From the NCBI RefSeq assembly GCF_001575205.1, contig NZ_LSRE01000050.1, positions 310,001 to 374,000 on the forward strand: DNA of 64,000 nucleotides. The letters are read 5' to 3'. This stretch comes from Tsukamurella pseudospumae. GTDB taxonomy: Bacteria > Actinomycetota > Actinomycetes > Mycobacteriales > Mycobacteriaceae. Numbering within the stretch: position 1 is the first letter of the stretch; every line of letters starts with the position of its first letter. Under the pieces are notes generated by a model that was not told the DNA's origin, ran no database searches, and was given only the letters and a program-made list of their open reading frames with translations. Positions 1-7,378 of the stretch are shown here, one piece after another. A program made the translations under genes and the position numbers.

Positions 1-10
1 GCGACTCGAG

Positions 11-721
11 GTGATCGGTGCGCAGAAGGGGCCCCTGCTGCTGAGTTTCGTCGCGTTCGTCGTGACCTTCACGGCCACCCGGACCATCACCCGGATGATC
101 CGGGCGGGCCGCGGCCCCTTCCACAACGTCAGCGCCGGCGGAGTGCATCTGCACCACTCGACGCCGGGGTTGATCCTGCTGGTGGCCGGCGCGTTCACTG
201 CCGTCGGCGCGGTGGGCCGCCCGCCGTGGGCCTATCTGGCCGCGCTGCTCGTCGGCGTCGGCGCATCGCTGATGCTCGACGAGTTCGCGATGATCTTCCA
301 TCTCAAGGACGTCTACTGGTCGCAGGAGGGCCAGCTGTCCGTGAACATGGTGACGCTGGCGGCGGCGTGCGTCGGGCTCGCGGTGGTCGGGGTGTCGCCC
401 GCGAACGTTGCGGGGCTCGGCGACACCGAGCGGTGGGTACGCGGCGGCGTCGCCACGCTGCTCGTGGTGCACCTGCTGCTTGTGGCCGTCACCGCGCTCA
501 AGGGCAAGTACCCGACGGCGCTCGTCGGGCTGTTCGCGTGGCCCGTCACCTGGGTCGCGGCCGTGCGCCTCGCCCGCCCCACTTCCCCTTGGGCCCGCTG
601 GTTCTACTCCCCTGCGAAGATGGCCTGCGCGGCGACGCGGGCCAAGGATTTCGACAGGCGGTGGGGACCGGTCCGGAAGCGCTGGGACGACGTCATCGGA
701 GGGCGGCCGACGAACGGCTAG
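11..721 (+). CDS. integral membrane protein of unknown function
   Basis: I do not recognise the family. The 236-residue product is strongly hydrophobic, with about six predicted membrane segments (roughly residues 5-22, 50-68, 72-90, 112-130, 145-162 and 170-186). Polar motifs sit between them: a His pair in GVHLHHSTPG near residue 45 and an acidic LMLDEFAMIFHLKD motif near residue 88. The C-terminus is basic and probably cytoplasmic. The start used is a GTG at the window edge. The reading frame stays open to the edge, so the true start may lie upstream. The next gene is more than 300 bp away, so no operon partner is visible downstream. Confidence 0.75.
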   Translation: MIGAQKGPLLLSFVAFVVTFTATRTITRMIRAGRGPFHNVSAGGVHLHHSTPGLILLVAGAFTAVGAVGRPPWAYLAALLVGVGASLMLDEFAMIFHLKDVYWSQEGQLSVNMVTLAAACVGLAVVGVSPANVAGLGDTERWVRGGVATLLVVHLLLVAVTALKGKYPTALVGLFAWPVTWVAAVRLARPTSPWARWFYSPAKMACAATRAKDFDRRWGPVRKRWDDVIGGRPTNG

Positions 722-1036
722 GGCGCCGACGGTGCCGCGGGGCGACCGCACCGCAGGCCCGGGGCGCGGGCGGGACGTGGGATGGGGACGCGGACTGACG
801 CGCGAACGATCGGGGGTGTGTCAGTCCTGTCGGCGATGCGCGCGGCGCATATCCTCTGACCTGCACGAACACCCGGAGGTCATACGCCGGGTGCATAACC
901 TTGCGGCGCAAGCTGCGAACAACCGCACCGCAAGGTCGAGTCGATACCGTCTCCGACGGCGACGATCGCCGGGCGATCGGGCGGACCGTCGCGCAGGGCG
1001 AGTAGCGTGCTCGCCGAGGGACGGGGGAACGGCGCG
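722..1036. other. gene-free stretch with several inverted repeats
   Basis: No credible gene is present between the membrane protein and the kinase. An 8-bp inverted repeat (GGACTGAC 792-799 / GTCAGTCC 820-827) could be the terminator of the upstream gene. A 7-bp pair (CACCCGG 870-876 / CCGGGTG 887-893) and an 8-bp pair (CCTTGCGG near 899 / CCGCAAGG near 928) lie closer to the kinase. They could be a structured leader or regulator sites. A copy of the 10-mer CGACGGTGCC lies at 727-736. Confidence 0.5.
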
Positions 1037-2341
1037 ATGGATCTGCGTGAGGGTGGCGAGTTCGCCGGGTATCGGGTCGTGCGCAAGCTCGGCGCGGGCG
1101 GCATGGGCCAGGTCTGGCTCGTGGAGAACCCGAACCTGCGCCGGCTGGAAGCGATGAAGGTCGTATCCACATCCGGCGCGGGCGACGACTTCGCCCGCCG
1201 GTTCACCACCGAAGCCCAGACCGCCGCCGGGCTCGACCACCCGAACATCGTGACCGTCTACGCGTACGGCATCGAGAGCGATGCCGCGTGGTTCACCATG
1301 AGCCACCTCGAGGGCGAGGATCTCGTCCGCGCCGGTGCGCTCCCACCCGCCGAAGTGGCCACCATCGTCGAACGCGTCGCCGACGCCGTCGACTACGCCA
1401 ACTCCCGCGGCGTCATCCACCGAGACATCAAGCCCGCCAACATCATCGTCCGGCGGGACCTCACCGGCCTGATCGTCAGAGTGACTGTTCTCGACTTCGG
1501 CATCGCCAAACTCATGGACGGCACCCATCTCACGGCCACCAATGCGTTCATCGGCACCCTCACCTACGCCCCACCCGAGTCGCTGACCGGCGGCGGCGTC
1601 GTCCCCCAATCCGACCAGTACTCCCTCGCCGCCACCGCGTATCAATTACTCACCGGCAGGCCACCTTTCGCCGGCCAAAATCCAGGCGCGTTGATGATGG
1701 CCCACATCACCGGCCCCACCCCCCACGTCGGAGATGCCGACCCCGCACTCACGCCACTCAACGACGTCATAGCCCGTGCGCTGGCCAAGGAGCCGCTGCA
1801 GCGGTTCCGCACCTCTCGCAAGTTCTCGGAAGAATTGACCGCAGCGGTCGCGCGCATGTCACATGCCACACTGTCACCGTCCGAGCAGCCAGACCCACGC
1901 GACGTCCCCACAATGATGCGGGCGCCAGCTTCCTCAACGCCCCCAATCCCTCTGGGCGCAACGAGGGTGGATCCCGCTCCTACTGACGACCGCACGGTGG
2001 ATGACGCAACGATCCGGCAGATCGTGGAGCTACTCGTCGCACAGGGATCGCAGTACTGGCAATCGCTCCACGGAGAGTTTCAATCTGTGGGCGAACGCCA
2101 CCAATCGGCATCGGTCACAATGGCAACCTCCTCCGGAACCTTCCGAGTTCCGGTCACGGCCCGAGTTCAGCAACTGCTGACAAGGCACCGGTATCGCGGC
2201 GGCAGCGATACCGGTGCGAGATGGAACACGCTGACGATCGACGCGAGCCCCGCCCACGGCGTAACCGTGCGGCTCGACGACAGTGACATCTCCCAGTTGC
2301 CTCCAGCAGAGGTCGCCCCCACGTGGTGGACATCGGGTTAG
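1037..2341 (+). CDS. soluble serine/threonine protein kinase (PknB-like family)
   Basis: This is a eukaryotic-type protein kinase that would phosphorylate Ser/Thr on protein targets. The kinase domain fills residues about 10-275. It has a glycine loop GAGGMGQVW (19-27), the ATP-binding Lys in EAMKVV (K41), the catalytic HRD (128-130) in GVIHRDIKPANI, DFG at 153-155 and an APPE-type P+1 loop. After a Pro/Ser/Thr-rich linker comes a C-terminal domain of about 100 residues that I do not recognise. There is no membrane segment and no PASTA repeats, unlike PknB itself. The start is the ATG at 1037, preceded by GGGGGAAC; an in-frame GTG at 1007 is possible. It stands alone, so no substrate can be inferred. 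Confidence 0.9.
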   Translation: MDLREGGEFAGYRVVRKLGAGGMGQVWLVENPNLRRLEAMKVVSTSGAGDDFARRFTTEAQTAAGLDHPNIVTVYAYGIESDAAWFTMSHLEGEDLVRAGALPPAEVATIVERVADAVDYANSRGVIHRDIKPANIIVRRDLTGLIVRVTVLDFGIAKLMDGTHLTATNAFIGTLTYAPPESLTGGGVVPQSDQYSLAATAYQLLTGRPPFAGQNPGALMMAHITGPTPHVGDADPALTPLNDVIARALAKEPLQRFRTSRKFSEELTAAVARMSHATLSPSEQPDPRDVPTMMRAPASSTPPIPLGATRVDPAPTDDRTVDDATIRQIVELLVAQGSQYWQSLHGEFQSVGERHQSASVTMATSSGTFRVPVTARVQQLLTRHRYRGGSDTGARWNTLTIDASPAHGVTVRLDDSDISQLPPAEVAPTWWTSG

Positions 2342-2390
2342 GTATCTCCCGCTATCCAGCCCAGGCGACCCGCTTCGGCGAGTTGCGCCC

Positions 2391-3233
2391 TCACACCAGC
2401 GTGTCGTGGAACAGCTGGATCACATCGTCCAGGGCCCGACGCGTGGGCTGCCCGGGCTCGTCGATGAGGTGCTCCGTCAACACCGAGTGCGGCGGGGTCA
2501 GGGCGTCGGGGTTGGCGTCGGCGTCGTCGAGTTCGACGGCGATGAAGCCGTCGCCGAGCTGTTCGCGCAGGAAGTCGAAACGCTCGCCGGGCACCATGAA
2601 GTCGCTCTTGAACCGCAGGCCCATGACCTTAAGCCCCTGCTTGGCGCACCGCACCTTCACCGTGTCGAGGTCCTGGGGCGAGATGTCGATGGTGCGGCCG
2701 GTGCCGGGGATGGGCCGGAAGGGCAGCGAGGGCTGGCTGAGCACGGGCGCGAGCATCACGTCGTCGACGGCCATGCCGAGCGCGAAGCCGCCGGTGAAAC
2801 ACATGCCCACGGCGCCGACGCCCTTCCCTCCGCAGCGCTCGTGCTCCTTCCGGGCGAGCGCGCGCAGCCACGTCACCACGGGCGAGGACTTGCCGGTCGC
2901 GAGGATGGTGAACTCGCGGCTCACGCACAGCGAGCCGGCGAGCTTGGCCATGCTCTTCGCCGTCCCGGCATAGCCGATCGCCTTGGGGTTCGCGGCGTCC
3001 AGGCCGGGCGTGCCGAACAGGTGCGGCAGCACCGCAGTGAACCCCGCGTCCACGACCTTGCGCGCGAAGTCCAGCACCTTCGGGGTGATGCCGGGGATCT
3101 CGGCGATCACGATCACCGCAGGTCCCGTTCCCTTTCGGTACAGGTCGTGCGTCACGCCGTCCGACGTGAAGGACTCCTTCGTGAAGTCGATGAGATGAGC
3201 GGCAGCTTCGGCTTTGAGATCCACGAGCATCAT
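2391..3233 (-). CDS. dienelactone hydrolase family protein
   Basis: This is an alpha/beta-hydrolase of the dienelactone hydrolase type, 280 residues, cytoplasmic. The nucleophile elbow reads GMCFTGG with Cys as the expected nucleophile. The N-terminal strand VIVIAEIPGI carries the Glu and oxyanion region typical of the family. Asp and His candidates lie in FDFLREQLGDG and in the C-terminal TPPHSVLTEHL segment. The family opens lactone or ester rings in aromatic degradation, but the substrate here cannot be read from sequence. The start is the first of two Met codons and has a GGGGC upstream. It runs in the same direction as the F420 enzyme upstream with a 35-bp gap, so the two may be cotranscribed. 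Confidence 0.88.
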   Translation of the reverse strand: MMLVDLKAEAAAHLIDFTKESFTSDGVTHDLYRKGTGPAVIVIAEIPGITPKVLDFARKVVDAGFTAVLPHLFGTPGLDAANPKAIGYAGTAKSMAKLAGSLCVSREFTILATGKSSPVVTWLRALARKEHERCGGKGVGAVGMCFTGGFALGMAVDDVMLAPVLSQPSLPFRPIPGTGRTIDISPQDLDTVKVRCAKQGLKVMGLRFKSDFMVPGERFDFLREQLGDGFIAVELDDADANPDALTPPHSVLTEHLIDEPGQPTRRALDDVIQLFHDTLV

Positions 3234-3268
3234 CGTGCCCCATCCACGCGGAGTCCGGGCGGCGGAAC

Positions 3269-4087
3269 TCAGGCCAGACGGTGCGCCACGGCCTCGAGCG
3301 CCGGCCACGGATCGTCGCCCAGCGCCTGCACCGCCACGTGGTCGGCACCGGCGTCGAGATGGGCTCGAACGCCCGCCGCAACGGCGTCGCCGTCGCCGTG
3401 CACGGCCAGCACGTCCACGAGGCGGTCGCTGCCCGGTTTCGCGAGGTCGGCATCGTCGAAGCCGAGACGGCGCAGGTTGGCGACGTAGTTGCGCAGGCCC
3501 AGGTAGAACTCGACGGTGCGCCGCCCGGTCGCCCGACCGCGAGCGTCGTCCTCGTCGAGGACGATCTTCTGCTCCGGCGCGAGCAGCACCCCGACGCCGA
3601 GGATCTCGCGGGCCTGCCGCGTGTGTTCGGGCGTGGACAGGTACGGATGCGCCCCGGCGGTGCGGTCGGCGGCGAGCCGCAGCACCTTGGGTCCGAGGGC
3701 CGCGAGCACCGTCTGCTCCTTCGGCACGCCCTCCGCGGCGAGCACGTCCAGGTAATCGACGAGCGCCTGGTAGGGGGTGCGGTAATCGGCGGTGGCCTCG
3801 CGGTGGCCCGCGCCGATACCGAGCACGAACCGGCCCGGGTGCAGCTTGTCGATCCGGTGGAAGGCGGCGGCCGCCGAGCGGGCGTCGTCCTGCCAGATGT
3901 TGAGGATGCCCGTCGCGACCACCAGGTTCTCGGTGGCCTCCAGCAGGGCATCCACCACCGCCAGGTCGCCGCCCGGCGACCCGCCCAGCCACACCGTGCC
4001 GTAGCCCAATCGTTCCGCCCGATCGGCGAAGGCACCGTCGACCTGCGTGGCGCCGCGCCAGATTCCCAACCTGCCCAGAGTCGTCAT
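3269..4087 (-). CDS. LLM-class F420-dependent oxidoreductase
   Basis: This 272-residue protein has the luciferase-like monooxygenase fold used by F420-dependent oxidoreductases of mycobacteria. Visible family features are the N-terminal LGRLGIWRGATQ segment, GYGTVWLGGSPGGDL, the LVVATGILNIWQ strand and the HPGRFVLGIGAGHRE motif, which shape the F420 pocket. It resembles the mycobacterial subgroup of probable F420 oxidoreductases whose substrates are unknown. The ATG at 4087 was chosen because the LLM fold begins at once; longer upstream extensions have no homology-like content. It is probably cotranscribed with the downstream dienelactone-hydrolase-like gene. Confidence 0.88.
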   Translation of the reverse strand: MTTLGRLGIWRGATQVDGAFADRAERLGYGTVWLGGSPGGDLAVVDALLEATENLVVATGILNIWQDDARSAAAAFHRIDKLHPGRFVLGIGAGHREATADYRTPYQALVDYLDVLAAEGVPKEQTVLAALGPKVLRLAADRTAGAHPYLSTPEHTRQAREILGVGVLLAPEQKIVLDEDDARGRATGRRTVEFYLGLRNYVANLRRLGFDDADLAKPGSDRLVDVLAVHGDGDAVAAGVRAHLDAGADHVAVQALGDDPWPALEAVAHRLA

Positions 4088-4125
4088 GCTGGGTGCAACG
4101 CCGGGCCGGGGTCGGATGCTTCCCG

Positions 4126-4605
4126 TCACACCGCGGCGCGCGGAAGGGTCGGCCGCGCCGGGGCGTAGACGGCGCCGGCGACGGCCCGGGCGACCGCTTT
4201 GGCCACGTCGCGCACGTCGGCCTCGTCGCGCCACGCGACGATGCGGCCCCCGTCGACCTCGAACGTGCCGTGCACCCGGAACTGGAAGCACAACGGTCCG
4301 TAGACGAGGGCGGTCACGCGCTCGGTGAGCGCGGCATCGTCGGACTGCTCGGAGGCGAGCAGGACCGCCTGCATGGCGACCCGCGTGCGCGCGTGCCAGC
4401 GGAAGTGCCGCGCGATCGCCGCGCGGCCCCGCAGCGGCCTGCCGCCGGTACGCCGGTAGACCACGTTCTTCGCCAGGAGCTGCTCGGCGATCTCGTAGTC
4501 GCCGCTGCCCAGGGCATCGACGAAACGCTCGGCGACGTCCTGCGGCGACCACAGCGGGAAGTTGTTCACGGGGTCGATGGTGCCGATGTGGCGTGGACGC
4601 CGCAC
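4126..4605 (-). CDS. NTF2-like protein, limonene-epoxide-hydrolase type
   Basis: This is a small cone-shaped alpha+beta protein of the NTF2/SnoaL superfamily, nearest by eye to the limonene-1,2-epoxide hydrolase group. It begins with the helix SPQDVAERFVDALGSGDYE, continues through YRRTGGRPLRGRAAIARHF, and ends with the strand pattern GTFEVDGGRIVAWRDEADV. Such proteins bind or hydrate small hydrophobic ligands; no substrate can be assigned. The start is uncertain. A GTG at 4605 gives 159 residues and a GTG at 4569 gives 147, and neither has a clear ribosome binding site. It is divergent from rplY across a 200-bp promoter region. Confidence 0.75.
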   Translation of the reverse strand: MRRPRHIGTIDPVNNFPLWSPQDVAERFVDALGSGDYEIAEQLLAKNVVYRRTGGRPLRGRAAIARHFRWHARTRVAMQAVLLASEQSDDAALTERVTALVYGPLCFQFRVHGTFEVDGGRIVAWRDEADVRDVAKAVARAVAGAVYAPARPTLPRAAV

Positions 4606-4662
4606 GAACTGGACATGACGGAACGGCGAAACTTCGATTTCACTCCTGAGCGGGGCGTTCGG

Positions 4663-4783
4663 TAGACTCTCCTGCGACCTTCTCGGCGAGGGCGGCCCCG
4701 GCCGCCGTGATCGACGCGAGCGGCACTTCTCCCCGCGGATCCCGCGAGCGATGCAGTGCGGGCCGCCTCGACATCGTCGAGGC
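4663..4783 (+). promoter_or_regulatory. rplY promoter and structured leader
   Basis: A good -10 hexamer, TAGACT, lies at 4663-4668; no convincing -35 is visible. The predicted leader of about 130 nt contains a GC-rich hairpin (GGCGGC/GCCGCC near 4694-4710) and a perfect 8-bp hairpin GCCTCGAC-atc-GTCGAGGC at 4765-4783, just before the AGGAG ribosome binding site. The second hairpin could influence translation of L25. Confidence 0.45.
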
Positions 4784-4806
4784 CGATACACCGCAACAGG
4801 AGCATC

Positions 4807-5397
4807 ATGTCTGACACCAACAAGCTCGTCGCCACCGTCCGTACCGAGTTCGGCAAGGGCGCCGCGCGCCGCGCCCGCCGCGACGGCCTCGTGCCCGTCG
4901 TGCTCTACGGCCACGGCACCGACCCGCAGCACTTCACCGTCGTCGCCCGCGAGTTCTCGGCCATCCTCCGCAAGGACGGCGTCAACGCCGTGCTGAACCT
5001 GGACATCGACGGCAAGGAGCAGCTCGCGCTGACCAAGCAGGTCGTCGTGCACCCGCTGCGCAACTACATCGAGCACACCGACCTCCTGGTGATCAAGAAG
5101 GGCGAGAAGGTCACCGTGTCCGTCGGCGTCGTCGTCGAGGGCGAGCCCGCCGGCGGCACCCAGGTCGCGCAGGAGCTCAACGAGGTCGAGATCGAGGCCG
5201 ACGCGCTGAGCATCCCCGAGAACATCGTGGTCAACGTGCACAAGCTCGAGGCCGGCACGCAGATCACCGCCGGTCAGCTCGAGGTGCCCGCGGGCGTCTC
5301 CGTGCTCACCGACGCCGACGCCCTGGTCGTCAACGTCACCGAGATCGCGGCCGCCGCCGACGAGGCCGACGAGGCCGCCGCCGAGGCTGCCGAGTAG
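4807..5397 (+). CDS. rplY: 50S ribosomal protein L25/general stress protein Ctc
   Basis: This is ribosomal protein L25 of the long Ctc type, 196 residues, which binds 5S rRNA in the large subunit. The N-terminal L25 domain includes [19 protein letters not shown] and [13 protein letters not shown]. It is followed by the second TL5/Ctc beta domain ([18 protein letters not shown]) and an Ala/Glu-rich acidic tail. The start is the ATG at 4807, seven bases after AGGAG. pth follows after only 4 bp, the usual rplY-pth pairing in actinobacteria, so the two are cotranscribed. Confidence 0.96.
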   Translation: MSDTNKLVATVRTEFGKGAARRARRDGLVPVVLYGHGTDPQHFTVVAREFSAILRKDGVNAVLNLDIDGKEQLALTKQVVVHPLRNYIEHTDLLVIKKGEKVTVSVGVVVEGEPAGGTQVAQELNEVEIEADALSIPENIVVNVHKLEAGTQITAGQLEVPAGVSVLTDADALVVNVTEIAAAADEADEAAAEAAE

Positions 5398-5401
5398 TTC
5401 G

Positions 5402-5980
5402 ATGACCGACCGGCCACTCATCGTCGTGGGGCTGGGCAACCCCGGCGAGAAGTACGCCGGGACCCGGCACAACATCGGCTTCGACGTGGTCGACGAGCTC
5501 GCATCGCGCGCCCGCACCTCCTTCTCCCGGCACAAGAAGTCGGGGGCGGAGGTCGCGGGCGCGCGGCTCGTCGGCCGCCAGGTGTACCTGGCGAAGCCGC
5601 AGTCCTACATGAACCTCTCCGGCGAGCCGGTGGGCGCGCTGGCCCGGTTCTACTCGGTCGAGCCGACCGACGTCATCGCCGTGCACGACGAGCTGGACAT
5701 CGACTTCGGTCTGGTCCGGCTCAAGCGCGGCGGCGGCGAGGGCGGGCACAACGGCCTGCGCTCGCTGACCCAGCACCTGGGCACGAAGGACTACCTGCGC
5801 GTGCGGGCCGGGATCGGCCGGCCGCCGGGCCGGCAGGATCCCGCGGACTACGTGCTCAAGCCCTTCGCCAAGACCGAGAAGCCCGAGGTGCCGCTCCTGG
5901 TCACCAACGCCGCCGACGCGGTCGAGCTGCTCATCCGCGACGGCCTCGAGGCCGCGCAGAACACGGTGCACGCCTGGTGA
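5402..5980 (+). CDS. pth: peptidyl-tRNA hydrolase
   Basis: It cleaves the ester bond of peptidyl-tRNAs that drop off ribosomes, so tRNA is recycled. All hallmark motifs are present in its 192 residues: [20 protein letters not shown] at the N-terminus with the catalytic His in [27 protein letters not shown] with the catalytic Asp region, and [12 protein letters not shown]. Length is normal for the family. It is translationally tied to rplY upstream (4-bp gap). Its stop overlaps the GTG of the next acetyltransferase gene by 4 bp. Confidence 0.97.
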   Translation: MTDRPLIVVGLGNPGEKYAGTRHNIGFDVVDELASRARTSFSRHKKSGAEVAGARLVGRQVYLAKPQSYMNLSGEPVGALARFYSVEPTDVIAVHDELDIDFGLVRLKRGGGEGGHNGLRSLTQHLGTKDYLRVRAGIGRPPGRQDPADYVLKPFAKTEKPEVPLLVTNAADAVELLIRDGLEAAQNTVHAW

Positions 5981-6600
5981 TCACCTTCCGCCGGGTCACC
6001 CGCGAGGACTTCGGTCTCCTCGCGGCGTGGCTCGGCGAGTCGCACAATCGGCGGTGGTGGAACCACGAGACCTCCCTCGAGGCCGTCGAGCGCGACTTCG
6101 GGCCGTCCGTCGACGGTGCCGAGCCCTCGCTGGACTTCCTGGCATTGGGCGCCGGGAGCGGAGCGAGCGGGCCCGATCGGGTCGACGGCGGCGCGGGAAC
6201 CGAGGCCGACGGTGCCGGGGCCCCGTTCGGGCTGATCCAGCGGCAACGCTGGATCGACTACCCGGACGAGCCCGAGACCGTCGCGGTCGGCACCATCGTC
6301 GACCTCGGCCCCCGCGACTGGGGCATCGACTACCTCATCGGCTCCCCCGCTGCCACGGGACGCGGCCTGGGCACGGCGATGATCGCGGCGATGTGCTCGA
6401 CCATCTTCGGTGAGCTGGGCGGCGACAGGGTGGTCGTGGCCGTCGCGGCCGGCAACCGCCGTTCCTGGCGGGCCCTCGAACGGGCCGGCTTCACCCTCGT
6501 GGGACACGTCGACATCCCGCCCGACAACCCCGTCGACCCGCCGGACCACGTGGTCTACCTGCTCGATGCCCCGCCGATCTCGGACGTGAGCAACTGCTGA
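5977..6600 (+). CDS. GNAT-family N-acetyltransferase
   Basis: This is a 207-residue GNAT protein of the AAC(6')/siderophore-acetyltransferase-like type. It starts [20 protein letters not shown] and has the acetyl-CoA-binding segment [19 protein letters not shown] followed by [18 protein letters not shown] Gly/Ala/Glu-rich insert (residues about 50-75, [15 protein letters not shown]) interrupts the N-terminal half and looks like a lineage-specific loop. The GTG start overlaps the pth stop by 4 bp, so it is the third gene of the rplY operon. Its 3' end overlaps the convergent hicB gene by 46 bp. The substrate is unknown. Confidence 0.85.
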   Translation: MITFRRVTREDFGLLAAWLGESHNRRWWNHETSLEAVERDFGPSVDGAEPSLDFLALGAGSGASGPDRVDGGAGTEADGAGAPFGLIQRQRWIDYPDEPETVAVGTIVDLGPRDWGIDYLIGSPAATGRGLGTAMIAAMCSTIFGELGGDRVVVAVAAGNRRSWRALERAGFTLVGHVDIPPDNPVDPPDHVVYLLDAPPISDVSNC

Positions 6601-6962
6601 ACCCGCTGGTGCGACAGTCCGATGGCCGCGCCGATGTCACGAACGGTGAGGCCCGCTGCCCGCAGATCGGCGACCGCGGCGCGGCTCTCCCGCGCGGCCA
6701 CGCGATTCGCCTGCTCGGCGACGCGGCGTTGCTCCTCAGCGTTGTCCAGGTGAACGCGAACCGGTGCCGGTAGCTCGATCGTCGTCCCCACCAGGTCGAC
6801 CTGATCAAGAGGAATGTCGAGCCAGGTCGCCGTGAGGTCGCGCGCCATCTCGGCGGCCTCCTTGAGGTTCCGCCCCTGCGTGTACTGGTCGATCTCGGGA
6901 ACGTGGACCAGCCAGAAACGGCCGTCGCGACTCATCGTGGCCGTGATCTTCACCGCCACCAC
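6555..6962 (-). CDS. hicB: HicB-family antitoxin with C-terminal HTH
   Basis: This is the antitoxin partner of the HicA gene just upstream. The N-terminal HicB domain (residues 1-65) has the partly degraded RNase-H-like fold typical of the family: strands AVKITATMSRDGRFWLVHVPEI, then YTQGRNLKEAAEMARDLT. The C-terminal third holds a helix-turn-helix (LRAAGLTVRDIGAAIGLSHQ) that should bind the operator in front of hicA and autoregulate the pair. It starts inside the end of hicA (13-bp overlap), giving translational coupling. Its 3' end overlaps the acetyltransferase gene on the other strand. Confidence 0.82.
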   Translation of the reverse strand: MVAVKITATMSRDGRFWLVHVPEIDQYTQGRNLKEAAEMARDLTATWLDIPLDQVDLVGTTIELPAPVRVHLDNAEEQRRVAEQANRVAARESRAAVADLRAAGLTVRDIGAAIGLSHQRVQQLLTSEIGGASSR

Positions 6963-7168
6963 CCCTTTCCGAGCTTGGGCTCACACTGCCGATAGACCAT
7001 CTCCGCGTAGCGGTTTCCGACCTCGCCGGGGTGCCGACCGATCGGGATCCGCAGCCCATCGAGCGAGTAGATCGAATGCCGGCCGCCCTCGCGTTCGAGA
7101 TCCCACGTCAACCCCGCTTCTCGCGTCGCCTTTCGGATCTTTCTCACCATGTCGTCTCGCGTTGTCAC
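6950..7168 (-). CDS. hicA: HicA-family toxin (mRNA interferase)
   Basis: This is a small double-stranded-RNA-binding-like toxin that would cleave mRNA or tmRNA and stop growth when free of HicB. The 72-residue product has the family order: an N-terminal helix TTRDDMVRKIRKATREAG, a strand, then GGRHSIYSLDG with the catalytic His in the GGRH context, and PIGRHPGEVGNRYAEMVYRQ. The GTG at 7168 was chosen because HicA proteins begin right at this helix; a longer frame up to 7195 adds nine unrelated residues and runs towards the operator. It is the first gene of the hicAB pair. Confidence 0.8.
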   Translation of the reverse strand: MTTRDDMVRKIRKATREAGLTWDLEREGGRHSIYSLDGLRIPIGRHPGEVGNRYAEMVYRQCEPKLGKGWWR

Positions 7169-7186
7169 GGTACGCGTCCAGCCCAC

Positions 7187-7206
7187 ACTAGACAACTACG
7201 TCTAGT
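7187..7206 (-). promoter_or_regulatory. palindromic operator upstream of hicAB
   Basis: There is a perfect 7-bp inverted repeat, ACTAGAC (7187-7193) and GTCTAGT (7200-7206), separated by 6 bp. It ends 19 bp before the hicA start. GACAACT is repeated at 7191-7197 and 7214-7220, and TTGTCA on the minus strand (7218-7213) could serve as a -35. The position and symmetry fit an autoregulatory HicB site. Confidence 0.6.
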
Positions 7207-7364
7207 GGCACTTGACAACTGCCTGATCGGCGCGTCTTCGGCTCTCGACATGAGATTTCCCCCTCCGGCGACTCGTCCCCCGACTCGTCATGACACCGAG
7301 AGTAGAGCGACCCACTGACAGAATTCGGGCGACGGGCGTGGCGGGGTCTACCTGCGCGGACGGG

Positions 7365-7370
7365 TAGACT
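7365..7370 (+). promoter_or_regulatory. -10 box of a likely leaderless prfC transcript
   Basis: TAGACT lies 8 bp before the prfC GTG. That places the transcription start at or next to the start codon. No ribosome binding site is visible between them, as expected for a leaderless actinobacterial mRNA. No clear -35 is seen. Confidence 0.5.
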
Positions 7371-7378
7371 GGCTGCTC

